This document shows, in pieces, positions 43,089 to 52,584 of a stretch of DNA of 52,623 nucleotides (the stretch's first letter is position 1; each line of letters starts with the position of its first letter). A program made the position numbers and the translations under genes. Source of the DNA: an uncultured Bacilli bacterium (lineage in GTDB: Bacteria > Bacillota_I > Bacilli_A > RF39 > UBA660). The stretch lies in assembly GCA_910584085.1 (NCBI GenBank), contig CAJTZY010000002.1:142365-194987 (forward strand). The letters run 5' to 3'. The notes beneath the pieces are model-generated. The model did no database searches. It was not told the origin of the DNA and was given only the letters and a program-made list of their open reading frames with translations.

Positions 43089-43833
43089 ATATTTTTTAAT
43101 ATCAAATATAAAAAAAGATATTAATGCTAAATATAAGGGATCAATTTTAGGTTTACTTTGGACTTTTATAAATCCCTTATTGTTAACTTTTGTATATTAT
43201 TTTATATTTTCAAGTATATTAAAATCTAAAGAGGATAACTATATTACTTTCTTACTTGTTGGAGTACTTAGTTGGAACTATTTTTATAGGGGAATATTAA
43301 ATGGTACAAATTCAATAATTTCTAATGGGAATTTATTAAAAAAAATCTATTTTCCTAAAGTAATCTTACCACTTACAATATCAATAACTGAACTTATTAA
43401 TTTTTTAATTTCGATTTTAATAGTATTAATATTTATTATTTTTACCGGTGTAGGCTTTAGTATTCATTTTATATTTTTTGTAGTAATTGTATTTATACAA
43501 TTTCTATTAATGTTTGGAATAATGCTTATTACATGTACACTTAATGTATTTTTTAGAGATATAGAACATATTGCTGGTTTTATTTTAAATCTTTCTTATT
43601 ATATTACTCCAGTTTTTTATGCTACTGATTTATTTAAAGGATCACAATTTGAAATTTTTATTAAATTAAATCCTATGACTACTATAATAGAGTCTTATAG
43701 AGATGTATTAATTAATCATAGTTTTCCTAATTTTCTTAATTTGGGATTAGTATTTCTATTTAGTTTATGTATATTATTTATAGGTAGTTTAATTTTTAAA
43801 AAATTACAAAATAAATTTATAGAAGAGTTATAA
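43066..43833 (+). CDS. ABC-2 type permease for polysaccharide export (Wzm/TagG-like)
   Basis: The protein has 255 residues with six membrane segments. Its N-terminus (KNILNYKYFLISNIKKDIN, then AKYKGSILGLLWTFINPLLL) is the amphipathic gate and first helix seen in TagG/Wzm. It ends IGSLIFKKLQNKFIEEL. With the ATPase at 42339 it would flip a lipid-linked polymer outward. The start is uncertain: TTG at 43066 gives the family-typical MKNIL opening and GTG at 43057 adds three residues. Both lie inside the ATPase gene, so translation is coupled. Confidence 0.9.
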   Translation: MKNILNYKYFLISNIKKDINAKYKGSILGLLWTFINPLLLTFVYYFIFSSILKSKEDNYITFLLVGVLSWNYFYRGILNGTNSIISNGNLLKKIYFPKVILPLTISITELINFLISILIVLIFIIFTGVGFSIHFIFFVVIVFIQFLLMFGIMLITCTLNVFFRDIEHIAGFILNLSYYITPVFYATDLFKGSQFEIFIKLNPMTTIIESYRDVLINHSFPNFLNLGLVFLFSLCILFIGSLIFKKLQNKFIEEL

Positions 43834-44130
43834 AATTTAGATTTGTAGTTTTTTATATACATTATCTTCTTTATTTAAAAATAGAATAGATTTATTGATA
43901 ATAAAAGTATAGTATAGTATATATATATATTATGATATGATAGATAAAATGTGTTTTTATGAACAAAATATAATATTAAGGTTAGAGTAAAAAATCAACT
44001 TTTTTCAATAAAAATTGAGTCAATAAACTAGTAAATTTGAAAAAATAATGTAAATATTAAAAATATTTTCTTTTTTTCTTGTAAAATAGTATAAAATATG
44101 CTAAAATTTAAATGTAATATAGGTGATTAT
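43834..44130. other. AT-rich gap between glycan operon and pilin-like gene
   Basis: I see no gene and no clear terminator in these 297 bases. It contains a short TA-repeat run near 43915-43932 and, at its end, the promoter at 44079-44107. Confidence 0.5.
44079..44107 (+). promoter_or_regulatory. Possible sigma-A promoter of the pilin-coiled-coil operon
   Basis: TTGTAA, 17 bases, TAAAAT, about 24 bases before the ATG at 44131. Both boxes deviate from consensus. Confidence 0.4.
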
Positions 44131-44496
44131 ATGAATAGTCAAGGTTTTACATTAATTGAACTTACAGCAATTATAGTAGTTTTAGCGGCAATATTTTTAG
44201 TAAGTTTTCCTACTTTATTAAATGTAACTAAAAAAGATAGCGATAATCAATATGAGAAAATGAAGGATGATTTATGTTTAGCTGGTAAGTCTTATATATA
44301 TTCAAATTTAGGTGATTTTGATGAAATTTCAACTATTGGTAGTGAAATAAAGATTCAGATACAGGATTTAATAGAATATGGAAGTATAGAGGATAGAATA
44401 AATGTAAACACACAAAAATCTATTAGTAAAGATTTATTAATATATACAGTATTAGAGGACTATACATTAGATTGTAAATATAATGAGAAAGGTTAA
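44131..44496 (+). CDS. Type IV pilin-like prepilin (GFTLIEL protein)
   Basis: The protein has 121 residues. A four-residue polar leader MNSQ is followed by GFTLIELTAIIVVLAAIFLVSF. This is a class III prepilin signal in which cleavage would follow Gly5 and expose Phe+1, with Glu at +5. The rest is a small acidic globular part with two cysteines (CLAGKSY and LDCKY) that could form a disulfide. It resembles pseudopilins of competence or secretion systems. No assembly ATPase, peptidase or platform protein is in the window. The start is ATG at 44131 after AGGTGAT. The next gene follows 13 bases after the stop. Confidence 0.85.
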   Translation: MNSQGFTLIELTAIIVVLAAIFLVSFPTLLNVTKKDSDNQYEKMKDDLCLAGKSYIYSNLGDFDEISTIGSEIKIQIQDLIEYGSIEDRINVNTQKSISKDLLIYTVLEDYTLDCKYNEKG

Positions 44497-44509
44497 AAGA
44501 AGGGTTAAT

Positions 44510-44746
44510 ATGTTAAAAGCAGGTCAAATAGTAAAATTAAGTGATAATAAAGAGTATATAGTAATTAATAGGATGGATATTCATAGTATTAATTATGTTT
44601 ATCTAATGACAACTTCTAAGCCTTTAGAAATTGTTATAGCAACTGAAAAAGAAAAAGATGGAAAAGTCGTTTTGAAAGAAATAAAAGATAATGATGAACT
44701 AGATTATGTATTAAGTCAAATTGCTTTTTCAAAGGATAATAATTAG
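44510..44746 (+). CDS. Hypothetical small protein, 78 aa
   Basis: I do not recognise a family. The pattern GQIVKLSDNKEYIVINRM then NYVYLMTTSKPLEIVIATE suggests a small beta-barrel like those of DUF1292-type or SH3-like proteins. The start is ATG at 44510 behind AAGAAGGG; an earlier ATG at 44483 lies within the pilin-like gene. It sits between that gene and the coiled-coil gene (20-base gap) in one operon. Confidence 0.65.
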   Translation: MLKAGQIVKLSDNKEYIVINRMDIHSINYVYLMTTSKPLEIVIATEKEKDGKVVLKEIKDNDELDYVLSQIAFSKDNN

Positions 44747-44766
44747 GAGTAAGGGAGGTCAAAAGA

Positions 44767-47250
44767 ATGCAAGATACTTTAAAAATAATAGATTTAATAA
44801 TGAAACCTTATTATGATAAATTAAAAGAAAATGAAGAACTTTTTAATATGCCTTCAAGAGAGAAAGTAAGAATAGAAAGTGAATTAAAAAGATTAAAAGA
44901 AGAAAGAATTATACAATCAAATAATTTAAAGATGCAATTGGAGCAGTTAAGAAATAATAAAGAGTCAGAAATAAATGAATATATTTCAGAGTATTTTTTA
45001 CCTGAAGATGTTTATCAAAATGATAAATTTGATAAATTAGAAAAATTAAAAGAAAGACAAATATATGAAAATAAAATTGATGAATTAACTCATAGATTGT
45101 ATGAAATATCTGAAAAAGAAAAAGAGATAAAAGAAGTAACAAAACAACTTAGGGAACTTAGAGCAAATAGAGGAAATGAGAAAAAAGAGTTTGTTTCAAG
45201 TAAGGTTGTTGGTAATGATCCAAATACAGGTAAAGTTGTATCTGCAAATTTTGATCATATATATCGTCAAAATGAAAGTTCTTTAATTTCTAAACTTATT
45301 GAACTTACAGGTGAAGTAGAAGAAAGGGAATCTTTAGAATCAGAATTAAGAAACTTAAAATCATACGTTCATAAGGAATTAATTTCAACAGAATCTATGA
45401 AACGTGTTCCAATAGATAAATTAGAGGAAGAATATAGTAAAAGGGAACAAAGTCTAGTTTCTTCTATAGAAAAACTTTCTAAGGAATCAGATGAAGAGAT
45501 TGAATTAAAACAGGAACTTGAATTATTGCCTAAAAGACCAAATTATGATAGAGTTTATAAAAAGGAATTGACTGAACTAAAAATAGAATTAGGAATATCT
45601 TTATCTAATGAAAGAATAAGATTAAAGACTATATTAGCTATAAAAGAGGAAGAAAAAAATAAAATCATGGATATATACCATGAAAGGGAACAATTTCAAA
45701 ATGGGTTAATCGAGGAACAACAAAAGAAATTAGATGAGATAAGGGCACAATTAACAGATTTAAAAACTGTATATGATGAGAATGGGCGTGCAATAAATGA
45801 AGCCGAGCGTAGTGTTTTGGTAAATAGGAATAATGCGATTGCAATGGAAATAAAACGAATAAAATCGCAAAGTCTTTTAGATAAAGATAAACAATCTGAG
45901 TTAGATTTATTAAATAGTGAAATAAATACTTTATTAAGAACTTTATCTGAAATTGAGAAAAATAGTAAAATAGTTGCCTTAACAAAAGAAGACGGGGATA
46001 TGCTTGTCGCAGAACTTACTTCAGAAGAATTAGCGGAATATGATAGAAGAAAATCTGCTAAAAGTATAGAACAAAATAGAAATTTAGCAAATTTTGATCT
46101 TGAGAGACAGTCAATTAATTATAGTAATACAACAGTAAATTCAAATAGAACTGAGATGCCTCCAAGATTAGAAGAATCTAGGGTTGATTTGGGTAAAAGC
46201 GAAGAGGCTATTATTGCGCCTACATCAGCACCTTCAATTAGTGTAGATAGTGTTTCTGATATTGATGATGCAACTCTTGATATAGATGAATCTTTAGAAA
46301 ATTCAGAGGAAACTGTAATCAATGAAGAACTACCAGAGGCAATAATTGAGAATAAGGAACAAAATGAGCAAAACTATCAAGATACTTCTGAGGTAGAAAC
46401 TATAGGTGAAACTGTTCAACAACCAAATAAAGAACCATTTTTTGAAGTAAATATTAATTATGATGATGTTGATAGTAATGATAGTGTTAATCCTGATACT
46501 AACAGTAATAGTGATGATTATTATAATCCAAGTGATGTACCAAGTGATTTAGTGCCAGTGGAAGATCTTACTTATAATGATGCAGCTATTGATGGTAATA
46601 AAATTATAGTTGATGATATGAAAAATCTTGTTCAGATTATGTATCAAGACATCATTTCTAATATTGATAGTATAGATACTGTCAGACTAAATCCAAGTGA
46701 AACTGATAATTCTAAATTATATTTTAGTTCTAAAGATGATGAATCAAAATATTATTTTGAAGGTGCAATTTCACCAAGTAGGGTAAAAGATAGAATTGAA
46801 TATCTCTATGGCGAGTATGTAAGTGAAGATGACATTATGGATGCTTTTAATAAGTACCCTGAGGTTTCTAAAGGAAGAACTTATGAGGTTACAGAAACTA
46901 ATAAATTGTTTAGTGTTTCAGAATCTAAAATTAGGGAAATATATCGAGAGTTTAAAAAATGTAGTATTATAAGATTAGAAAAGACCGAAGACCAAGGCAT
47001 GAAAGTTTCAACAAAAGAGGCTACTAGTAGGGATCTTATTCCTTCAGGGAATGTAGAAACTAGTCTAAATGAGGGAGATTACATACGTAAAGTCGATCTT
47101 ATGGCTGCATTACAAAAAACTCTAAAATTGGAATTATTTAAGACTCTTTCTAGTAAAATGAGAAGTACAGTACAAAGTAATGTATCTGATGATTTTGATG
47201 ATGTAGAGATTGATATGTCAGATGAATTACCAAATGGAAAACACAGATAG
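44767..47250 (+). CDS. Large coiled-coil protein, paralogue of the 29622 gene
   Basis: The protein has 827 residues. About 450 residues of charged heptad-like helix come first. Then comes an acidic, Asn/Ser/Asp-rich low-complexity linker (about 450-610). Last is a C-terminal part of about 200 residues absent from the paralogue, with VDDMKNLVQIMYQDIISNID, YLYGEYVSEDDIMDAFNKYP and VSESKIREIYREFKKC, the last suggesting a small helix-turn-helix-like fold. Motifs shared with the 29622 gene occur in the same order (ENEELFN; KRPNYDRVYKKEL; AEYDRRKSAK). There is no signal peptide. It shares an operon with a pilin-like gene and directly precedes polC. The function is unknown. The start is ATG at 44767 after AAGGGAGG. 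Confidence 0.8.
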   Translation: MQDTLKIIDLIMKPYYDKLKENEELFNMPSREKVRIESELKRLKEERIIQSNNLKMQLEQLRNNKESEINEYISEYFLPEDVYQNDKFDKLEKLKERQIYENKIDELTHRLYEISEKEKEIKEVTKQLRELRANRGNEKKEFVSSKVVGNDPNTGKVVSANFDHIYRQNESSLISKLIELTGEVEERESLESELRNLKSYVHKELISTESMKRVPIDKLEEEYSKREQSLVSSIEKLSKESDEEIELKQELELLPKRPNYDRVYKKELTELKIELGISLSNERIRLKTILAIKEEEKNKIMDIYHEREQFQNGLIEEQQKKLDEIRAQLTDLKTVYDENGRAINEAERSVLVNRNNAIAMEIKRIKSQSLLDKDKQSELDLLNSEINTLLRTLSEIEKNSKIVALTKEDGDMLVAELTSEELAEYDRRKSAKSIEQNRNLANFDLERQSINYSNTTVNSNRTEMPPRLEESRVDLGKSEEAIIAPTSAPSISVDSVSDIDDATLDIDESLENSEETVINEELPEAIIENKEQNEQNYQDTSEVETIGETVQQPNKEPFFEVNINYDDVDSNDSVNPDTNSNSDDYYNPSDVPSDLVPVEDLTYNDAAIDGNKIIVDDMKNLVQIMYQDIISNIDSIDTVRLNPSETDNSKLYFSSKDDESKYYFEGAISPSRVKDRIEYLYGEYVSEDDIMDAFNKYPEVSKGRTYEVTETNKLFSVSESKIREIYREFKKCSIIRLEKTEDQGMKVSTKEATSRDLIPSGNVETSLNEGDYIRKVDLMAALQKTLKLELFKTLSSKMRSTVQSNVSDDFDDVEIDMSDELPNGKHR

Positions 47251-47271
47251 AAGACCAGCTCTTCTATTTTT
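47247..47271 (+). terminator. Intrinsic terminator
   Basis: ATAGAAGA-CCAGC-TCTTCTAT followed by T residues and GTTTGAA; the stop codon lies in the stem. Confidence 0.85.
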
Positions 47272-47337
47272 GTTTGAATTTTTAATTTATTATTTAAAAT
47301 CAAATTTATTTTTGATATACTATATATAGGTGGTAGT

Positions 47338-50300
47338 ATGGACTCTAAAATAAAAACACTTATACAAAAATTAAATTTATCAGATACTTGTGTATCTGAT
47401 TTAAATGGTGCTAATCTAATAAAAATAATTGGAAATAAAGAAAAAACAAAATATAATTTTTATATAGAATTAGAAACTAATATGAAAGTAGAAAGTTATT
47501 TAGAATTTATAGAAAAATTAAAGAATTCTTTTGATGGTATTAATGATGTAAGTGCAATATTTGGTGTAAAAAATATTAATAGTGAGTTAATTATAGATTA
47601 TTTTAAAGTTATAATAGATTATTATACTAAAGATAGCATAATGCTAGGGATGTTTAAACATAGTAAAATGGAAATATTAGAGAATATTTTAAAAATATAT
47701 GTAAATAATGTAGCAGAATTAAAAAGGTTAGAAGAATTTAAATTAAAGATAGAGGAGTATTTTGATAGACTTGGATATAAGAATATAAAATTAGATATTA
47801 CTTTAGATGAAGAAGAAATATCTAATGAAGAGGAAAATTCTAATTTTGAAATTAATACAGTTAGTGTAGATTTATCTAGGATAAATGAAACTCCTAAAGA
47901 AGAAAAGTTTGAACCTAGTTGGAAGAAAAATTATACTCCAAAAAGAATAGAAACTGTAGATGACCCAAATGTTATTTTGGGTAGAGTTATAGATACCTCT
48001 GTAATTAGAATGGATACTATAGTTGGTAAAACTCCGCTTGTAACTATAGAGGCTGAAATATTTGGACTTGAGGTTAAAGAAACAAAAACAGACCTTAGAA
48101 TATTTACTTTAAAAGTTACTGATAGAACAGATAGTATATATGCAAAAATATTTGTTAATGGTGAAGAGGAAACTAATAGATTATCTAAGTTACTTAAAAC
48201 AGGAAAATGGTATAAATTTAGGGGGTCTATTAAAGAAGATAAATTTTCTTTAGAGGATTCATTAAATATAATGGATATTAATATAAGTGAACATGTAGAA
48301 GAAAAGATAATAGATGATGCACCTATAAAAAGGGTAGAACTACATGCTCATACTATGATGAGTCAAATGGATGGTGTAACAAAGTTAGATTTGAATAAAC
48401 ACACTTGTGAACTTGTAAGTAGAGCTATAGATATGGGATATAGAGGTGTTGCTATAACAGATCACAGTGGTTGTCAAGCATTTCCGATAGCGTATGGTAT
48501 AATAAGTTCATATAATAAAAAAATAGAAGATCCTAAAGAACACTTTAAAGGATTATATGGTGTAGAATTAACTCTTGTAGATGATACAGTAAATATAGTT
48601 GTTAGATCTCGTGACTATCCCCTTAATGGAACAACTTATGTAGTATTCGATACTGAAACAACTGGTTTTAATGCAGCTGGTGGAGATCAGATGATTGAAA
48701 TAGGTGCGGTTAAAATTTGTGATGGAAATATTGTTGATAGATTTGATGAACTAATTGATCCAAAAAGACATATACCTGATAGAATTACAGAACTTACTTG
48801 TATTACCGATGATATGGTTAAAGGAAAAGATAATGAAGAAGAAGTAACTAAAAAATTCTTAAAATGGGCTGGAGATTTACCAATGGTAGCTCATAATGCT
48901 AAATTCGATATTTCATTTATTGAAATGTCAATGAGAAAATATAATTTAGGAGAATTTACAAATACGGTTATAGATACCTTAGAACTCTCAAGAACACTCG
49001 ATCAAGGATTTGCTCGTCATGGTTTATCTGCTCTTGTAAAAAGGTATAATGTGCCTTGGGAAGAAGATGCTCATCATAGGGCTGATTATGATGCTGAAGG
49101 TACTGCTTTGGTATTTAGTAAAATGTTACAAAAATTAACTTCTCAAAATTTTAAGACTATATTAGATTTAGATAAGTTAATATCTAAAGATGAAATATAT
49201 AAGTTTGGTAGAACGTTCCATTTTAATGCAATAGCTTTAAACAAGGTGGGACTTAAAAATTTATTTAAGATTATATCACTTGCTAATACAACATATCTTT
49301 ATAAAACTCCAAGAATTCTTAGAAGTAAGTTACAGGAACTAAGAGAGGGATTATTAATAGGTAGTGGTTGTTATGAGTCAGAAGTATTTATTGAAGCAAG
49401 AAGTAAAGAAGGTGAAGAACTTACAAATATAATTAATTTTTATGATTATGTTGAGGTTCAACCACCTGAAGTGTATAATCATTTAATACAAACTGGGGAT
49501 TTTAAAGATGAATTTGAACTTCAGAATCATATTAGAAAAATTGTAAATGCGACAATAGATGCTGGAAAAATAATGGTTGCTACAGGAGATGTACATCATT
49601 TTACAAGAGAAGATAGAATTTATAGGGAAATAATTGTAAATCAAAAAGTCCCAGGTGGTGGAAGACATCCTCTTGCTAAAAATAGTATAACTAAAATTCC
49701 ATCACAACATTTTCGTACAACACGTGAGATGTTAGAAGATTTTGAATTTTTAGGCAGTGATCTTGCAGAGAAAATAGTAGTTACTAATACTAATAAAGTA
49801 CTTGATATGGTAGAAGAAATTGAAGTAATAATAGATACTGGTGGTATTCCATTTTCGCCAAGGGTAAAAAGTGATGATGGTAAAAGTTATTTGGATTGCC
49901 CACGTGTTGTAACGGATTTAGTTTATGGTAAGGCATCAGAGTGGTATGGGGAAAATTTGCCACATAATATAGAAGGAAGAATTGCAACTGAATTATATGG
50001 TGATATTGTATATAAATGTTGTAGTGAAAATGTAAAAAAAGAAAAACCAAATCTTGAGGGTGAAGAACTTGAAAATCAAATATATTCAAATGTTCATAAG
50101 ATTATACTTGAAGGTTTTGATTCTGTAAAGGAAAAATTAAAAGGGTATATTAAAGATAGGTGGACAGAAGAAGATGGAGAGTTGGATGATAAATCTTTAG
50201 AAAAGAAATTAAAGAAAAATCTAGGTGGTATAATAGGTGGGGGATTCGATCCAATATACTTAATTGCCCAAAGACTTGTTAAACATTCTAATGATGATGG

Positions 50301-52014
50301 ATATTTAGTTGGTTCACGTGGATCTGTAGGTTCTAGTTTTGTCGCAACTATGATGGGTATTACAGAAGTTAATCCTCTTCCAGCCCACTACAGATGTTTA
50401 AAATGTAAACATAGTATATTTAAAGATGATGATGGTAATGAGTTAGGTGCAACTTACTCAAGTGGATTTGATCTTCCAGACAAAAATTGTCCAAACTGTG
50501 GAGAATCTATGTATAAAGATGGACAGGATATGCCATTTGCTACATTCTTAGGATTTAATGCTGATAAAGTTCCAGATATAGACCTTAACTTTTCAGATTT
50601 AAATCAAGCATCTGCACATGAATATACTAAGGTACTATTTGGTGTGGATAATGTATATAGAGCAGGAACTATTGGTACAGTTGCTGATAAAACTGCATTT
50701 GGATTTGTTAAGGGCTATTGTGAAGATAAAAATATTGTTATGCGTACTGCAGAAGTAGAAAGGCTTGCAATAGGTTGTACAGGTGTAAAAAGAACAACAG
50801 GACAGCATCCAGGTGGTATAGTAGTAGTGCCAGATTATATGGATGTATCAGACTTTACTCCTTTCCAATTTCCAGCAGAAGATCCAACAAGTCCTTGGAG
50901 AACAACACACTTTGATTATCATGCTATCGATCAAGATTTGCTTAAACTAGATATTTTAGGACATTCTGATCCAACACAACTTCGTATGATTCAGGATTTA
51001 ACAGGTATGGATATATTAACAGTACCTCTTGATGATAAAGATACTATGAGTATATTTACAAGTACTAAAGCACTTAGTGTAACTAATGAACAAATTATGT
51101 GTACAACTGGAACACTTGGTATACCCGAATTTGGAACACCATTTACTATTGGGATGGTTGCAGAAACTAAGCCGACAACTTTTGCTGAGTTGATAAAAAT
51201 ATCAGGTTTATCTCACGGAACTGATGTTTGGCTTGGTAATGCTCAAGAATTAATAAAAAATAATATAGTACCATTTAAAGAAGTTATAGGTTGTCGTGAT
51301 GATATCATGGTTTATCTTATGTATAAAGGTGTAGAACCAATAAAGGCTTTCAAAATAATGGAATTTGTTCGTAAAGGTAGGGCGTCAAAGGATCCTGAAA
51401 CCTGGGCGACACATAAGGAAACAATGGAAAAAGCTGGAATAGAGAAATGGTTTATTGATTCATGTGGAAAAATAAAATACATGTTCCCTAAGGCGCATGC
51501 AGCAGCATATGTTATAAGTGCTTTTAGAATTGCATGGTATAAGGTTCATATGCCAGTATACTTTTATGCATCATGGCTTACATCAAAGGCAACTGATGTA
51601 GATGTTGAAGTAATGATTAAAGGGTATGATGCTATAAAAAATAAAATTATTGAAATACAAAATAAAGGGTATGAAGCTACAAATAAGGAACTTGGTCAAC
51701 TTGAAAGTTTAAAAGTTTGTTTAGAAGCAACAGCTCGTGGTATTAAATTTTTGCCAGTTGATTTAGATAAGAGTAATGCAACTGTATGGGGTGTAAGAGA
51801 TGATACTTCAATTTATCCACCATTTTCAAGCATTGATGGACTTGGCGATACAGTTGCAAATAATATAGTTGAAGAAAGAGATAAAAGGCCATTTTTAAGT
51901 ATAGAGGAAGTTCAATATAGAGCTAAAGTTTCAGGTACTCTTATAGATAGAATGAAACTTATGGGTATTTTTAATGGTATGAGTGAATCTAATCAACTTA
52001 GTTTATTTGATTAA
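47338..52014 (+). CDS. polC: DNA polymerase III alpha subunit, Gram-positive PolC type
   Basis: The protein has 1558 residues and is the replicative polymerase with built-in proofreading. Domains in order: N-terminal domain (about 1-200), OB domain (about 225-320), PHP domain starting RVELHAHTMMSQMD (about 332), inserted DEDDh exonuclease starting VVFDTETTG (about 434) and ending HHRADYDAEG (about 578), the rest of PHP (VATGDVHHF), then the polymerase core. The core has GSRGSVGSSFVAT, a zinc site with CLKC and CPNC (about 1019 and 1051), catalytic PDIDLNFSD (about 1080) and TGQHPGG. The C-terminal QLSLFD is a sliding-clamp binding motif. Compared with the usual 1440 or so residues it is longer, mainly by an extra charged helical stretch near residues 890-965. 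The start is ATG at 47338 after AGGTGGT. Confidence 0.98.
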   Translation: MDSKIKTLIQKLNLSDTCVSDLNGANLIKIIGNKEKTKYNFYIELETNMKVESYLEFIEKLKNSFDGINDVSAIFGVKNINSELIIDYFKVIIDYYTKDSIMLGMFKHSKMEILENILKIYVNNVAELKRLEEFKLKIEEYFDRLGYKNIKLDITLDEEEISNEEENSNFEINTVSVDLSRINETPKEEKFEPSWKKNYTPKRIETVDDPNVILGRVIDTSVIRMDTIVGKTPLVTIEAEIFGLEVKETKTDLRIFTLKVTDRTDSIYAKIFVNGEEETNRLSKLLKTGKWYKFRGSIKEDKFSLEDSLNIMDINISEHVEEKIIDDAPIKRVELHAHTMMSQMDGVTKLDLNKHTCELVSRAIDMGYRGVAITDHSGCQAFPIAYGIISSYNKKIEDPKEHFKGLYGVELTLVDDTVNIVVRSRDYPLNGTTYVVFDTETTGFNAAGGDQMIEIGAVKICDGNIVDRFDELIDPKRHIPDRITELTCITDDMVKGKDNEEEVTKKFLKWAGDLPMVAHNAKFDISFIEMSMRKYNLGEFTNTVIDTLELSRTLDQGFARHGLSALVKRYNVPWEEDAHHRADYDAEGTALVFSKMLQKLTSQNFKTILDLDKLISKDEIYKFGRTFHFNAIALNKVGLKNLFKIISLANTTYLYKTPRILRSKLQELREGLLIGSGCYESEVFIEARSKEGEELTNIINFYDYVEVQPPEVYNHLIQTGDFKDEFELQNHIRKIVNATIDAGKIMVATGDVHHFTREDRIYREIIVNQKVPGGGRHPLAKNSITKIPSQHFRTTREMLEDFEFLGSDLAEKIVVTNTNKVLDMVEEIEVIIDTGGIPFSPRVKSDDGKSYLDCPRVVTDLVYGKASEWYGENLPHNIEGRIATELYGDIVYKCCSENVKKEKPNLEGEELENQIYSNVHKIILEGFDSVKEKLKGYIKDRWTEEDGELDDKSLEKKLKKNLGGIIGGGFDPIYLIAQRLVKHSNDDGYLVGSRGSVGSSFVATMMGITEVNPLPAHYRCLKCKHSIFKDDDGNELGATYSSGFDLPDKNCPNCGESMYKDGQDMPFATFLGFNADKVPDIDLNFSDLNQASAHEYTKVLFGVDNVYRAGTIGTVADKTAFGFVKGYCEDKNIVMRTAEVERLAIGCTGVKRTTGQHPGGIVVVPDYMDVSDFTPFQFPAEDPTSPWRTTHFDYHAIDQDLLKLDILGHSDPTQLRMIQDLTGMDILTVPLDDKDTMSIFTSTKALSVTNEQIMCTTGTLGIPEFGTPFTIGMVAETKPTTFAELIKISGLSHGTDVWLGNAQELIKNNIVPFKEVIGCRDDIMVYLMYKGVEPIKAFKIMEFVRKGRASKDPETWATHKETMEKAGIEKWFIDSCGKIKYMFPKAHAAAYVISAFRIAWYKVHMPVYFYASWLTSKATDVDVEVMIKGYDAIKNKIIEIQNKGYEATNKELGQLESLKVCLEATARGIKFLPVDLDKSNATVWGVRDDTSIYPPFSSIDGLGDTVANNIVEERDKRPFLSIEEVQYRAKVSGTLIDRMKLMGIFNGMSESNQLSLFD

Positions 52015-52037
52015 AGAAAGTATTAAACTTTCTTTTT
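52013..52037 (+). terminator. Intrinsic terminator of polC
   Basis: AAAGAAAGT-ATTAA-ACTTTCTTT followed by T residues, overlapping the polC stop. Confidence 0.85.
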
Positions 52038-52106
52038 ATATAAACTTAAAAAATATATATAGTAATATTAAAAGTTTTATGTTACAATAATAATGGAGGT
52101 ATAACA

Positions 52107-52508
52107 ATGAAAAAAATATTTATAGTAATGGCAGTATTTACATTATTAGTAACAGGATGTGGATGCTCTAAAAAAGAAGAAAAGAAAGAAAATAAACCAG
52201 CTGAAATTAATAAGGATATATCTAGTTTTGATGAACAAACTAAAGATGGAATAACTGTAAGTGATTTAAATTTAAATTATGAAAACGGTTTTACTCAAGT
52301 TTATGCTACAATTAAAAATACAAAATCAGAGGATGTTAAGGCAAATGATGTAAGTATATTCTTATATGATAAAGATGGAAATAAAATGAGTGAGATATTC
52401 TGTTATATAGGTGGTTCTTTAAAAGCTGATAAAGAAGAAATATGCCAAACTGCAATAACTAGTAATGTAGCAGATGCTAAAAGTTTTGATTTTAAAGTAA
52501 ATGAATAA
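52107..52508 (+). CDS. Small lipoprotein (FxLYD-like beta domain)
   Basis: The protein has 133 residues. The signal peptide ends in the lipobox LVTGC (Cys18), so it is predicted to be lipid-anchored outside the membrane. A Lys/Glu-rich linker is followed by a beta-sandwich-like part: ITVSDLNLNYENGFTQVYATIKN, NDVSIFLYDKDGNKM and FDFKVNE. The pattern of a short motif with Phe-Leu-Tyr-Asp is like FxLYD domain proteins. Two Cys in the mature part (FCYIGG and EICQT) may pair. The start is ATG at 52107 after GGAGGT. It ends at a strong terminator. Confidence 0.8.
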   Translation: MKKIFIVMAVFTLLVTGCGCSKKEEKKENKPAEINKDISSFDEQTKDGITVSDLNLNYENGFTQVYATIKNTKSEDVKANDVSIFLYDKDGNKMSEIFCYIGGSLKADKEEICQTAITSNVADAKSFDFKVNE

Positions 52509-52520
52509 TAAGTTTTATTA

Positions 52521-52556
52521 AATTAGATTAGAATGTAAGTTCTAATCTAATTTTTT
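52521..52556 (+). terminator. Intrinsic terminator
   Basis: AATTAGATTAGAA pairs with TTCTAATCTAATT, a 13-pair stem with a six-base loop followed by T residues. Confidence 0.9.
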
Positions 52557-52584
52557 ATGTAAGTTTAAATTAAAAAAAATACTA

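Noticed and set aside
43913..43945. TA-rich run considered as an origin-like or repeat element
   Set aside because: It is short and no DnaA boxes, iterons or replication genes are near.
49483..50089. Antisense frames within polC
   Set aside because: They are shadows of a well-supported gene, have odd composition and no ribosome-binding site.
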